Shown piece by piece: positions 1 through 8,813 of a DNA stretch of 64,000 bases; position 1 is the first letter of the stretch, and each line of letters opens with the position of its first letter. A program made the position numbers and the translations under genes. This DNA is from Rhodoplanes sp. Z2-YC6860 (lineage in GTDB: Bacteria; Pseudomonadota; Alphaproteobacteria; Rhizobiales; Xanthobacteraceae): NCBI RefSeq assembly GCF_001579845.1, contig NZ_CP007440.1, positions 7,090,029-7,154,028 on the forward strand, in the 5' to 3' direction. The notes under the pieces are model-generated. The model did no database searches and had not been told where the DNA came from. It was given only the letters and a program-made list of their open reading frames with translations.

Positions 1-861
1 TCGGCGTGGCGGTGTCGTCGGTGGTGAAGTGGTCTCAGCGCTATCGGACGACTGGCTCAGTGTCGCCGAGCAAGATGGGTGGATATCGCAAGCCGGTGCT
101 CGATCCGCATCGGGCCTTCATCCTGGAGCGCATCAGACAGACCCCGCATCTGACCCTGCATGGGCTGAAGGACGAACTTACCGCGCGTGGGGTAAAGGTC
201 TCGCACAATGCCGTGTGGCTGTTCCTGCGGCGCGAAGACCTGCGGTTCAAAAAAAACACTGTTCGCGCTTGAACAGGCCCGGGCCGACATCGCCCGCAGA
301 CGAAAGCGCTGGCGATCCTGGCAGGCCGGTCTCGATCCACGGCGTTTGGTCTTCATCGACGAAACCTGGATCAAGACCAGCATGGCCCCGCTGCGCGGAT
401 GGGGACGCAAGGGCGATCGCCTGCGAGCTTACGCGCCGCATGGTCATTGGCGGACGCTGACCTTCCTCGGCGCGCTCCGCCACGACGGCCTCACAGCCCC
501 TTGCGTGTTCGATGGCCCGATCAACGGCGAGTGCTTCCGAGCCTATGTCCAGCAGCAACTCGTTCCCGCACTGAAGGCCGGCGATATTGTCGTCATGGAC
601 AACCTCGGAAGCCACAAGGCTGCCGTGCTGCGACAGATCATAAGAGCAGCCGGAGCCAGGCTCTGGTACCTGCCGCCCTACTCGCCGGACCTCAATCCGA
701 TCGAGCAGGCCTTCGCCAAGATCAAACATTGGATGCGCATGGCTCAAAGGCGCACCATCGACGATGTCTGGCGCCAAATCGGCAGCCTCGTCACAACCAT
801 AGGCCCCCGCGAATGCAGCAACTACTTCGCAAACGCCGGATACGCTTCCGTCAAATTGTGA
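1..861 (+). CDS. IS630-family transposase, 5'-partial, in two frames
   Basis: This transposase cuts and joins the IS ends. The N-terminal part (frame from 3, stop 270-272) is a helix-turn-helix region beginning GVAVSSVVKWSQRY. The catalytic part lies in another frame that stops at 859-861. It shows the DDE triad as FIDETW (about 349-366), VVMDNLGSHK (about 592-621) and PYSPDLNPIEQAF (about 676-714). The frames meet at a run of eight A (249-256); reading ...RFKK then TLFALEQ requires a +1 shift (or -2). This is either programmed frameshifting, known in part of the IS630 family, or a single-base insertion in the A run. The start codon lies upstream of the window. Confidence 0.85.
249..256 (+). 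other. Poly-A slippage site in the transposase
   Basis: Eight consecutive A residues sit exactly where the first transposase frame must pass to the second. Seven A would give one continuous frame. The run suits ribosomal or transcriptional slippage, but a homopolymer error in the assembly would look the same. Confidence 0.6.
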
Positions 862-867
862 ACCGCT

Positions 868-1680
868 CTAGGCGGCGGCGTTGGCTTCTCGCGCCGCGCG
901 GAGCTCGGCCCGCTTGGCGAACAGCGCCGCGCCGGTCACGCCCAAAGCCACCACCACGATCATGACGGTGCAGATGGCGTTGATCTCCGGCTTCACGCCG
1001 AGGCGGACCTCCGAATAGATCCGCATCGGCAGCGTCGTCGCACCCGGCCCGGTGGAGAAGCTCGCGATCACCAGGTCATCGAACGACAGCGTGAAGGCAA
1101 GCATCCAGCCCGCAGCCACCGCCGGAAAGATCAGCGGCAAGGTGACGACCATGAAGGTCTTCAACGGCGGGCAGCCCAAGTCCATCGCGGCTTCTTCGAG
1201 ACTTCGATCGAAACTCACCAGCCGCGACTGCACCACCACGGTGACGAAGCTCGCCGTCACGGTGGTGTGGGCGATAACCACGGTCCAGAAGCCGCGGTCG
1301 GCGTTGATGGCCACGAACAGCAGCAGCAGCGACAGACCGGTGATCACCTCGGGCATCACCAGCGGCGCGTAGACCATGCCGGCGAACGCGGTGCGGCCGA
1401 TGAAGCGCCCGGAGCGGACCAGCACCACCGCGGCGAGTGTGCCGAGCACAGTCGCAGCGGTGGCCGACAGCGCGGCGATCCGCAGGCTGTTCCAGGCGGC
1501 CTCCAGCATTGCGCCGTCGTGCAGCAGTTCGACGTACCAGCGCGTCGACCAGCCGCCCCACACCGTAACCAGCCGCGAGGCGTTGAACGAATAGATCACC
1601 AGGATCGCGATGGGCAGATAGAGGAAAGCCAGCCCCAGCGCGATCGAGACGACATTGAAGGCGGAGAGACCCTTGCGCAT
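868..1680 (-). CDS. potC: Spermidine/putrescine-type ABC transporter permease (PotC/PotI-like)
   Basis: Inner-membrane permease of about 270 residues with multiple hydrophobic segments and the cytoplasmic EAA loop (EEAAMDLGCPPLKTF near residues 163-178) that docks on the ATPase. I chose the ATG at 1678-1680. Its first base overlaps the last base of the upstream permease stop (TGATG), which indicates translational coupling; a TTG one codon earlier is possible. The family is usually 260-280 residues, so length is normal. The stop codon TAG (868-870) is shared with the IS630 end: T and A are the IS target dinucleotide and G comes from the IS, so the original C-terminus may have differed. The polyamine substrate is a family-level assignment. 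Confidence 0.85.
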   Translation of the reverse strand: MRKGLSAFNVVSIALGLAFLYLPIAILVIYSFNASRLVTVWGGWSTRWYVELLHDGAMLEAAWNSLRIAALSATAATVLGTLAAVVLVRSGRFIGRTAFAGMVYAPLVMPEVITGLSLLLLFVAINADRGFWTVVIAHTTVTASFVTVVVQSRLVSFDRSLEEAAMDLGCPPLKTFMVVTLPLIFPAVAAGWMLAFTLSFDDLVIASFSTGPGATTLPMRIYSEVRLGVKPEINAICTVMIVVVALGVTGAALFAKRAELRAAREANAAA

Positions 1681-2633
1681 CAACGGCCTCCGGAGTCGTT
1701 TTCCAGATCACGCAGCTGCAGGCGCTCGTAGATCAGGATCGGAAACAGCAGGATCACCAGCAGCGCGATGGCGATGGCGGAGGCCACCGGCCAGTCCTTG
1801 TTCTGGAAGAACTCGGTCCACAACGTCTGGCCGATCATCATGGCGTTCGAGCCGCCGAGCAGATCGGGGATCACGAACTCGCCGGCGATCGGGATGAAAC
1901 ACAGCAGCGCGCCGGCCGCGGCGCCCGAGGCCGACAGCGGCACGGTGACGAGCCAGAACGTCTTCCAGTGCGGGCAGCCGAGATCGGCCGCCGCTTCAAG
2001 CAGCGTGTCGTCGAGCTTCTCCAGGCTCGCATAGAGCGGCAGCACCATGAACGGCAGATAGGAATAGACGATGCCGATGATGATCGCGGTGTCGGTCGCA
2101 AGCCAGACCAGCGGCGCTTTGATGATGCCGAGCGTGAGCAGCGTATCGTTGAGCAGGCCTTCGCGCTGCAGGATGTTGATCCAGGCATAGATGCGGATCA
2201 GGAACGCGGTGAGGAACGGCAGGAACACCGCCATCACCAGCACCGGCTGCACGCGCCGCGGCGCACGCGCGATGCCGTAGGCGATCGGATAGCCGATCAA
2301 GAGCAGGATCGCGGTCGACACCGCCGCGATGATCAGGCTGCGAAGATATGACGTGATGTAGAGCGTATCGGAGCCCAGGAGCCTGTAGCTCTCGACCGAC
2401 AGCGCCGAGATGAAATCCCGAACGCCCTGCCAGCCTTGCGAAAGGTCCAGCAGCGGCGTGTAAGGCGGCTGCGCGAGCACGGTCTGTGACAGACTGATCT
2501 TGAGCACGATCAGGCACGGCACGACGAAGAACAGCAACAGCCACAACGCCGGGATGAGAATGACCAGTCGCCGGCCCCACTTCGTCTTTTTGGCCGAACG
2601 GCGGCGTGGTGCGATGGTGGGAGCGTCCGTCAT
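1680..2633 (-). CDS. potB: Spermidine/putrescine-type ABC transporter permease (PotB/PotH-like)
   Basis: Inner-membrane permease of 317 residues. A basic N-terminus (RRRSAKKTKWGRR) is followed by a first hydrophobic helix at about residues 22-42, further membrane segments and an EAA loop (LEAAADLGCPHWKTF). The ATG at 2631-2633 overlaps the stop of the upstream ATPase gene by four bases (ATGA), and its own stop overlaps the next permease start. The three genes are therefore one translationally coupled operon. The frame stays open well upstream of this ATG, but that part only mirrors the ATPase gene in another frame. Together with its partner it would form the transmembrane pore for a cationic substrate. 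Confidence 0.87.
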   Translation of the reverse strand: MTDAPTIAPRRRSAKKTKWGRRLVILIPALWLLLFFVVPCLIVLKISLSQTVLAQPPYTPLLDLSQGWQGVRDFISALSVESYRLLGSDTLYITSYLRSLIIAAVSTAILLLIGYPIAYGIARAPRRVQPVLVMAVFLPFLTAFLIRIYAWINILQREGLLNDTLLTLGIIKAPLVWLATDTAIIIGIVYSYLPFMVLPLYASLEKLDDTLLEAAADLGCPHWKTFWLVTVPLSASGAAAGALLCFIPIAGEFVIPDLLGGSNAMMIGQTLWTEFFQNKDWPVASAIAIALLVILLFPILIYERLQLRDLENDSGGR

Positions 2634-3811
2634 CGGGTCAGCAGCACGGCGGCTTCCGGCCTGAAGCTCAAGAACGCACGGTCGTCGACGTTGACGGGTT
2701 GCGTGGGCTTCCTTTCGCGATTCACCACCGCGGCCTTGATGTCGGCACCGCTGTCGAGCTTGACTTTGTAGATCGACATTCCACCGAGATAACCGATCTC
2801 GGAGACGCGGCCGGTAAACGAGTTCTCGGCCCCCCCGGCCGGCGCCCTCGTGTGGAGCTCGATCTTTTCCGGCCGCACGGCCACCCAGACATGAGTGCCC
2901 GGCGCAATGTCCGTCGGGTGTGAGACCATCAGGCGGCCGCCGCTCGTGCTCTCGACCACGCAGTGGCCCAGTCCCGACGAGACGATCCGCCCTTCCGTCA
3001 GGTTGACGTCGCCAATGAAGCCCGCGACCCAGCGCGAATTCGGCCTCTCGTACATCTCGGCGGGCGGCGCCACCTGAACAAGCCTGCCGCCGTTCATGAC
3101 GCCGACCCGGTCCGCGACCATCATGGCCTCCTCCTGGTCGTGCGTGACGACGACGAAGGTCAGGCCAAGCCGCTTCTGCAACTCCATCAGCTCGAAGCGT
3201 GTCTCCTCGCGAAGCTTCCGGTCGAGCGCCGACAGCGGCTCGTCGAGCAGCAGCACCTTGGGACGCTTGGCGAGTGCGCGCGCGAGCGCCACGCGCTGGC
3301 GCTGGCCGCCGGAGAGTTGATGCGGCCGCCGCTCGCCGAGCCCGTCGAGCCGCACGAGCTTCAGCATCTCGGCGACGCGAGTTTCGATTTCGGCCTTCGG
3401 CATGCTGTCCTGCTTGAGCCCGAATGCGATGTTGCCCGCGACCGAAAGATGCGGAAACAGCGCGTAACTCTGGAACATCATGTTGACCGGCCGCCGATGC
3501 GGCGGCACGCCGGTCAGCTCCGCGCCATCGAGCAGAACACGGCCTTCGGTCGGCTGCTCGAAGCCCGCCAGCATCCGCAGCAGCGTGGTCTTGCCGCAGC
3601 CCGACGGCCCGAGCAGCGCGAAGAACTCGCCATCGTGAATATCGAGCAGCACCGAGTCGACCGCCGTCACGCTGCCGAAGCGCTTGCTGACGGTGTCGAA
3701 CTGGACCAGCGTCCGCCGCGCGACGGAGGGCGCCACAGGGAGGGCGCTGGGCTTGGGATCGGACTTGGCCCGAACGTCTGCATCCCTGCCGAATGGATTG
3801 TCGTCCGTCAT
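2630..3811 (-). CDS. potA: Spermidine/putrescine-type ABC transporter ATP-binding protein (PotA-like)
   Basis: ATPase of 393 residues that powers the two permeases encoded downstream. Walker A is GPSGCGKTT (residues 68-76), the signature is LSGGQRQRVALARAL (166-180), Walker B is VLLLDEP (about 186-192) and the switch His lies in VVVTHDQEEA. The C-terminal third has the TOBE-like character of PotA/FbpC-type proteins. The ATG at 3809-3811 gives the usual length. No periplasmic PotD/PotF-type binding protein lies beside the operon; it may sit beyond the IS element to the left or elsewhere. Substrate is inferred from family resemblance only. Confidence 0.88.
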   Translation of the reverse strand: MTDDNPFGRDADVRAKSDPKPSALPVAPSVARRTLVQFDTVSKRFGSVTAVDSVLLDIHDGEFFALLGPSGCGKTTLLRMLAGFEQPTEGRVLLDGAELTGVPPHRRPVNMMFQSYALFPHLSVAGNIAFGLKQDSMPKAEIETRVAEMLKLVRLDGLGERRPHQLSGGQRQRVALARALAKRPKVLLLDEPLSALDRKLREETRFELMELQKRLGLTFVVVTHDQEEAMMVADRVGVMNGGRLVQVAPPAEMYERPNSRWVAGFIGDVNLTEGRIVSSGLGHCVVESTSGGRLMVSHPTDIAPGTHVWVAVRPEKIELHTRAPAGGAENSFTGRVSEIGYLGGMSIYKVKLDSGADIKAAVVNRERKPTQPVNVDDRAFLSFRPEAAVLLTR

Positions 3812-3886
3812 GGCCCGACACGCTAATCGCGCCGGGCGGCAGGCTCAACTCAGGACTATCGGCGGGACGGCGCCGGCGTCGTCAAT

Positions 3887-4492
3887 TCACAGGAGGAAGA
3901 CGTCGTCGCGGGTGCCGCTGGCCGCGGTGGCGGGCTCCGGCGGGCGGGCGGCCGGGATCGTCGGCCTGGCAAGATCGGCGCTGCCGTGAAGTGCCGCCTT
4001 GTCGGCCGGCCGGGCGTTCGAGAACATCTTCCGCGGCGCCGGCCCGTAATAGCCATCCAGCGTGATGAACGGCCGCGGCACGGTGACGATGGTGATGATG
4101 CGCTCGTGCAATGCCTTGGTGGAGACCGGCTTCAGCAGATATTCATGCGCCCCGAGCCGGGCCGCCTCGACCACGCGCCAGCGGTCGCCGTGACCGCTCA
4201 GCATGATGATCGGCACATCGGGCGCCGGAAAATCCTTCGGTGAGCGCACCATGCGCACGAACTGGGCGCCGTCGATCAGCGGCATCTCCCAATCGACGAT
4301 CACGATGTCCGGCCTGTGATGCTTGATGGCTTCGAGGCCCGCGATGCCGTTGTCCGCCTCGATGACGGATTTGATGCCGATCGCAAGCAGCATCGTGCGC
4401 ACGACCTTGCGCATGTAGTACTCGTCGTCGACGATCAAGACCTTCAACGACGCGATCTGATCTTGCAGATCCTTGCTCAGTACCTGTTCCAT
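3887..4492 (-). CDS. CheY-like response regulator with a Pro/Ala-rich C-terminal tail
   Basis: A single receiver domain (about residues 16-140) of 201 in total. The acidic pocket is D22-D23, the phospho-acceptor is D67 (IVDWEMP), the switch Ser is S99 (MLSG) and the conserved Lys is K121 (LLKP). Beyond residue about 140 there is no DNA-binding or enzymatic output domain, only a tail rich in Pro and Ala. Such stand-alone receivers act by protein contact in phosphorelays or motility control. No histidine kinase is encoded nearby. The gene lies 75 bases upstream of potA on the same strand and 127 bases downstream of glpK; co-transcription is possible but not shown. Confidence 0.85.
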   Translation of the reverse strand: MEQVLSKDLQDQIASLKVLIVDDEYYMRKVVRTMLLAIGIKSVIEADNGIAGLEAIKHHRPDIVIVDWEMPLIDGAQFVRMVRSPKDFPAPDVPIIMLSGHGDRWRVVEAARLGAHEYLLKPVSTKALHERIITIVTVPRPFITLDGYYGPAPRKMFSNARPADKAALHGSADLARPTIPAARPPEPATAASGTRDDVFLL

Positions 4493-4619
4493 TGGAGGCC
4501 TCGCTCAGGCGAAACCGAGGGACGCAACGGCTGATGGTTCGTTCCGCAATCGGACCATCTTTCAATTGAACTTGCGTCAAACTTAGCGGCGAAAGTGCCT
4601 CGCTCCGGGCAATGGCTTG

Positions 4620-6113
4620 TTAACGCTGAGGGGGCGTCAGCGTGCGGCGGACCGCGTCCTGCCAGCCGGCCCATTTTCGGGCGCGAGTGGGCCCATCCAT
4701 CGCCGGCTCAAAGCGCCGGTCGAGCTGCCAGGTCTTTGAGAATCCTGCCGGATCGGGGCAGACGCCGGCCTTGAGACCGGCCAGATAGGCGGCGCCCAGC
4801 GCCGTGGTTTCCATCACCATCGGCCGGTCAACCGCGGCGCCGAGAATATCGGCGAGAAACTGCATGGTCACGTCGCTGGCCGTCATGCCGCCGTCGACGC
4901 GCAGCACCGTGCCGGCCGCGGCCGGCCCGTCGGCGTGCATGGCCTCGAGGAGATCGCGGGTCTGATAGCCGACCGATTCCAGCGCCGCCTGCGCGATCTC
5001 GGCCGGACCCGTGTTGCGGGTCAGCCCAAGCAGCGCGCCGCGCGCATCGGCATCCCAATAGGGCGCACCGAGCCCAACGAAGGCCGGCACCAGATAGACC
5101 TGGCCGGCCGGATCGGCGTTGCGCGCCAGCGCGTTCACCTCGGAGGCCTGCTTGATCAGGTGCAAGCCGTCGCGCAGCCATTGCACTGCGGCGCCGGCGA
5201 TGAAGATCGCGCCCTCCAGCGCGTAGGTGCGCTTGCCGTCGAGCTGGTACGCGATGGTGGTGAGGAGCCGGTTGCGCGACCGGATGGGTTCTGCGCCGGT
5301 GTTGAGCAAGGCAAAGCACCCAGTCCCATAGGTCGACTTCATCATGCCGGGCGCGAAACAGCCCTGCCCGACGGTCGCAGCCTGTTGATCGCCGGCCATG
5401 CCGAGCACACGAATCGGCCCGCCGAACAGTTCGGGCAGCGTTTCGCCGAACTCGCTTGCGCAGTCGCGCACCTCCGGCAAGAGCGGCAGCGGGACCGCAA
5501 AGAGACCGGCGAGGTCGCCATCCCAGCGCGCCTTGCGGATGTCGAAGAGCAGCGTCCGTGCCGCGTTGGTTGCGTCGGTGGCATGCACCCTGCCGCCGGT
5601 GAGCCGCCACAACAGATAAGAGTCGACCGTGCCGAAAGCGAGTGCGCCGCGTGCGGCCTTCTCGCGTGCGCCTGGCACGTTGTCGAGAAGCCACGCGATC
5701 TTGGTCGCCGAGAAATATGGATCAAGGAGAAGTCCGGTCTTGCCGGTGATCGCGTCTTCGTGACCTTCGGTCCGAAGCGCCGCACAGGCGTCGGCGGTGC
5801 GGCGGTCCTGCCAGACGATCGCATTGTGGATCGGCTTGCCGGTCGGGCGATCCCAGACGATCGTGGTTTCGCGCTGATTGGTGATGCCGATCGCGGCGAT
5901 ATCCTTTGCGGCGACGTTTGCCTTGGCCATCGCACCGCGCACAGTCGCGACCACGTCGGCCCAGATCGCCTCGGCATCGTGCTCGACCCATCCAGGCTGA
6001 GGATAGATCTGGCGCAACTCCTGTTGCACGGTCGCGACCGGCGCCAGCTTATCGTCAAACACGATTGCACGCGTCGAGGTGGTGCCCTGATCGATGGCGA
6101 TGAGATGGGTCAT
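4620..6113 (-). CDS. glpK: Glycerol kinase
   Basis: FGGY-family sugar kinase of 497 residues, the usual length, that phosphorylates glycerol to sn-glycerol 3-phosphate in the cytoplasm. The N-terminus [16 protein letters not shown] is the ATPase phosphate-1 motif, and [26 protein letters not shown] is the glycerol-kinase active-site region (written here as its hallmark stretch around residues 83-108). The C-terminal half has [13 protein letters not shown] and VDGGMTASD. It starts three bases after the glpD stop, so the two genes form a glpD-glpK operon covering the first two steps of glycerol catabolism. Confidence 0.95.
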   Translation of the reverse strand: MTHLIAIDQGTTSTRAIVFDDKLAPVATVQQELRQIYPQPGWVEHDAEAIWADVVATVRGAMAKANVAAKDIAAIGITNQRETTIVWDRPTGKPIHNAIVWQDRRTADACAALRTEGHEDAITGKTGLLLDPYFSATKIAWLLDNVPGAREKAARGALAFGTVDSYLLWRLTGGRVHATDATNAARTLLFDIRKARWDGDLAGLFAVPLPLLPEVRDCASEFGETLPELFGGPIRVLGMAGDQQAATVGQGCFAPGMMKSTYGTGCFALLNTGAEPIRSRNRLLTTIAYQLDGKRTYALEGAIFIAGAAVQWLRDGLHLIKQASEVNALARNADPAGQVYLVPAFVGLGAPYWDADARGALLGLTRNTGPAEIAQAALESVGYQTRDLLEAMHADGPAAAGTVLRVDGGMTASDVTMQFLADILGAAVDRPMVMETTALGAAYLAGLKAGVCPDPAGFSKTWQLDRRFEPAMDGPTRARKWAGWQDAVRRTLTPPQR

Positions 6114-6116
6114 AGG

Positions 6117-7604
6117 CTAACCCGCCGGTTGCACCATGAAGCGCGCCAGCAATTCCCTTTCGCCGGGCGTCACCTTGAGACCGAGCTTGCTCCGCCGCCA
6201 GAGAATGTCATCGGCGGTGCGCGCCCATTCTTCTTTCATCAGATAGCGAACTTCCGCTGCGCTGAGCGGACCGAAAAACGGCGCAATGTCGTCGCGCGTT
6301 CTGGCCTGACCGAGCACGCGGTCGACGCGGGTGCCGTAGGCGTGAACCAGCCGCCACGCTTCCGGCTCGGTGAGGAACGGCCACGCGCGCAGCGTCTGCG
6401 ACACACGGGTGTTGATGGCGTCCCAGAGGAAATCGCCGCCAGGCAGCGGCGTCGACGCCGTCCAGCGGCGATGGAGCTGGAAGAAATGCGCGGTCTGCTC
6501 CAGCGCATCCTCGGCGAGCTTCCGATGGGTGGTGATCTTGCCGCCATAGACCGTCAGCAGCGGTGCCGCTCCGTGGCGTTCGTCCAGCACCAACTGATAG
6601 TCGCGCGTGACGTCCTCCGGCGCATCGCGACCCGCGCTTTCGTCATAGAGCGAGCGCACCCCGGCGAAGGCCCAGACCACCTGCTCGGGCTCGACCTTGA
6701 CGCGGAAATATTCGTTCACGGCGCGGCACAAGTACACCACCTCGTCGGCGCTCGGCGCCACGGCGTCGAGCGCGCCGGTGAAGTTCTCGTCGGTGGTGCC
6801 GATCAGCGTGAAATCGTCGTGGAAGGGAAGCGCAAAGACGATGCGGCCGTCCGTGTTCTGGAAGATATAGCCGCGATCATGATCGAAGGCCTTGGGCACC
6901 ACGATATGACTGCCCTTGGCAAGCCGCAGCGGCGGCCGCCCGTCCATCCGCAGCACGGTCTCGGCGACAATGCCGGCCCAAGGACCCGCGGCATTGATCA
7001 GCACACGGGCGGTGACGACATCGCGGCGGCCCTGGATGTTGAGAATGAGCCGCCAGGTGTCCTCCCGCTCGGCGCGCGCCACCCGCGTGCGGGTGCGGAT
7101 CACGGCGCCGCGCTCGGCGGCATCGAGGGCGTTGAGCACCACCAGCCGGGAGTCGTCGACCCAGCAGTCGGAATACTCGTAGCCCATGATGAAGCGGCGC
7201 ATCAGCGGATGGCCGGTCGAATTGTGGGTGAGATCGACGCTGCGCGTGCCGGGCAGGATCCGGCGCCGGCCGAGCCAGTCGTAGAGGAACAGGCCGAACC
7301 GCAGCATCTGCGGCGAGCGCGGACCGGGCACCGCCGGGAGCACGAAGCGCATCGGCCGGATGATGTGCGGCGCATTCTTCAACAGCACCTCGCGCTCGGC
7401 GAGCGCCGAGCGCACCATCCGCAACGCGCCGTGCTCGAGGTAGCGCAGGCCTCCGTGAATGAGCTTGGTCGAGGCCGATGAGGTGCCGGAGGCGAGATCG
7501 CTCTGCTCCAGCAGCACCACCCGAACGCCGCGCCCTGCAGCGTCCCGCGCGATGGCCGCGCCGTTGATGCCGCCGCCGATGATGGCAAGATCGTAGTCGG
7601 CCAT
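6117..7604 (-). CDS. glpD: Aerobic glycerol-3-phosphate dehydrogenase
   Basis: FAD-dependent membrane-associated enzyme of 495 residues that oxidises glycerol 3-phosphate to dihydroxyacetone phosphate and feeds electrons to quinone. The N-terminal dinucleotide-binding motif DLAIIGGGINGAAIARDAAG (residues 4-23) and the following SSASTKLIHGGLRYLEHG block are hallmarks of GlpD. The ATG is at 7602-7604. It is the first gene of the pair with glpK. A short inverted repeat (ATTCTC-N7-GAGAAT, 7617-7635) lies 13 bases upstream of the start and could bind a regulator. No glpF-type facilitator is adjacent; the nearest channel gene is the AqpZ-like gene about 7 kb away. Confidence 0.94.
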   Translation of the reverse strand: MADYDLAIIGGGINGAAIARDAAGRGVRVVLLEQSDLASGTSSASTKLIHGGLRYLEHGALRMVRSALAEREVLLKNAPHIIRPMRFVLPAVPGPRSPQMLRFGLFLYDWLGRRRILPGTRSVDLTHNSTGHPLMRRFIMGYEYSDCWVDDSRLVVLNALDAAERGAVIRTRTRVARAEREDTWRLILNIQGRRDVVTARVLINAAGPWAGIVAETVLRMDGRPPLRLAKGSHIVVPKAFDHDRGYIFQNTDGRIVFALPFHDDFTLIGTTDENFTGALDAVAPSADEVVYLCRAVNEYFRVKVEPEQVVWAFAGVRSLYDESAGRDAPEDVTRDYQLVLDERHGAAPLLTVYGGKITTHRKLAEDALEQTAHFFQLHRRWTASTPLPGGDFLWDAINTRVSQTLRAWPFLTEPEAWRLVHAYGTRVDRVLGQARTRDDIAPFFGPLSAAEVRYLMKEEWARTADDILWRRSKLGLKVTPGERELLARFMVQPAG

Positions 7605-7616
7605 GAGTTCTTTGCG

Positions 7617-7635
7617 ATTCTCCCCGAACGAGAAT
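7617..7635. promoter_or_regulatory. Inverted repeat upstream of glpD
   Basis: ATTCTC and GAGAAT, separated by seven bases, lie in the divergent region between glpD and the Bug receptor gene. The position just upstream of the glpD start suits a repressor site. The arms are short, so chance is possible. Confidence 0.3.
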
Positions 7636-7706
7636 GCGCGGACCGCGCGACAGGCTCAAGCTGTGTTATGGTCTTGCCGCAATCCGTGAACTGCGGCGAG
7701 GCCCCG

Positions 7707-8768
7707 ATGAAACGGCTTGTTGGTTTCCTTTGGATGACAGGCTTTTGGGTGACGGGCTTGGTGGCGACGCCCGCGGCCGCAGAGGATGCAATCGCTCAGT
7801 TCTACAAGGGCCGCCAGATCACCGTGGTGGTCGGCTCATCGCCCGGCGGCGGCTACGACATCTATGCCCGGCTGATGGCCCGTTACCTGGGAAAGTACAT
7901 TCCCGGCAATCCCACCATGGTGGTGACCAACATGCCGGGCGCCGGCAGCAACGCCATGGTGGCGCATCTCTACAACGTTGCGCCCAAGGACGGCACCTTC
8001 ATCGGCGCGCCGCAGAACAACGCCATCATGGATGCGTTGTTTGACGCATCGCTCGGCAACGCACGGCGGTTGCGGCATGACGCCAGCAAGCTCGTGCAGA
8101 TCGGTTCCGCCACCACCGACCACTATGTCTGCATCGCCCGCGCCGATGCGCCGATCAAAAGCTTCAAGGAGGCGCTCACGAAGGAATGGCTGATCGGAGC
8201 GAGCCAGCCCGGCACCTCGACGCGCGATTATCCGGCGATGCTCAACAACACCACGGGCGCCAAGATCAAGCAGGTCAGCGGCTATCCCGGCACGCGCGAG
8301 ATCACGCTCGCGATCGAGAAGAACGAGGTCTACGGCCTCTGCGGCTTTTCCTGGTCGAGCCTCAATGCGCAAAAACCGGATTGGGTGAAATCCGGCTTCA
8401 TCCGCGTGATCGTGCAGGAGCATGACAAGGGCAACCCCGAGATCAACAAGATGGGCGTGCCGCTCGCGGTCGACTTCGCAACCTCGCCGGAAAACCGCAG
8501 GATCATGGAGCTGATCTATTCGTCGGAAACCTTCGGCCGGCCGTACTTCGTGGCGCCCGATGTTCCGGCCGAGCGCGTCGCAGCGCTGCGCAAAGCCTTC
8601 ATGGAAGCGATGAAGAACAGCGAGTTGCTGGCCGAGGCGCAGAAGATCGGCCTCGCCATCGATCCGATCGCAGGCGAGGACTTGCAGAACCTCGCCGCGA
8701 GGATTTTCGCGACACCGACCGAGTTCGTCGAGAAGACCAAGAACGCGCTGGTGTATCGCGCGCCATGA
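7707..8768 (+). CDS. Bug/TctC-type periplasmic receptor
   Basis: Exported solute receptor of 353 residues related to the tripartite tricarboxylate transporter (TctC/Bug) family. A signal peptide of about 27 residues ends in ATPAAAEDA. The mature part begins with the family strand and loop ITVVVGSSPGGGYDIYARLMA, followed by a GAGSNAM loop. I chose the ATG at 7707, preceded by GGCGAGG, rather than a start 39 bases earlier that would place extra residues before the signal peptide. It is longer and more divergent than the other Bug proteins here. It is divergent from glpD and convergent with the aldo/keto reductase gene. The ligand is unknown; Bug proteins usually bind carboxylates. Confidence 0.82.
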   Translation: MKRLVGFLWMTGFWVTGLVATPAAAEDAIAQFYKGRQITVVVGSSPGGGYDIYARLMARYLGKYIPGNPTMVVTNMPGAGSNAMVAHLYNVAPKDGTFIGAPQNNAIMDALFDASLGNARRLRHDASKLVQIGSATTDHYVCIARADAPIKSFKEALTKEWLIGASQPGTSTRDYPAMLNNTTGAKIKQVSGYPGTREITLAIEKNEVYGLCGFSWSSLNAQKPDWVKSGFIRVIVQEHDKGNPEINKMGVPLAVDFATSPENRRIMELIYSSETFGRPYFVAPDVPAERVAALRKAFMEAMKNSELLAEAQKIGLAIDPIAGEDLQNLAARIFATPTEFVEKTKNALVYRAP

Positions 8769-8813
8769 CGTCCGATCGAACCGAACCGCGGCGTCGTCAG
8801 ATATGCCGCTTCG

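Larger units (their letters stand above)
1..868 (+). mobile_element. IS630-family insertion sequence, left end outside the window
   Basis: The element carries a two-frame DDE transposase. Its right end appears to be at 868, where the bases AACCGCTC are followed directly by a TA dinucleotide (869-870), the duplicated target expected for IS630/Tc1-type insertion. Read from the right, the end begins GAGCGGTTCACAATTTG, a plausible terminal inverted repeat. The matching left repeat cannot be seen because the window starts inside the transposase gene. The boundary is inferred from the TA and from the abrupt change to the minus-strand pot genes. Confidence 0.75.

Noticed and set aside
2634-3848. Upstream extension of the PotB-like permease frame to about 3848
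   Set aside because: The extra residues mirror the potA gene in another frame; the ATG at 2633 overlaps the potA stop in the usual coupled way.
4935-7481. Very long open frame on the plus strand opposite glpK and glpD (848 codons)
   Set aside because: It is antisense to two well-recognised enzymes, rich in Arg, His and Gly as expected from the high-G+C complement, and has no family motif.
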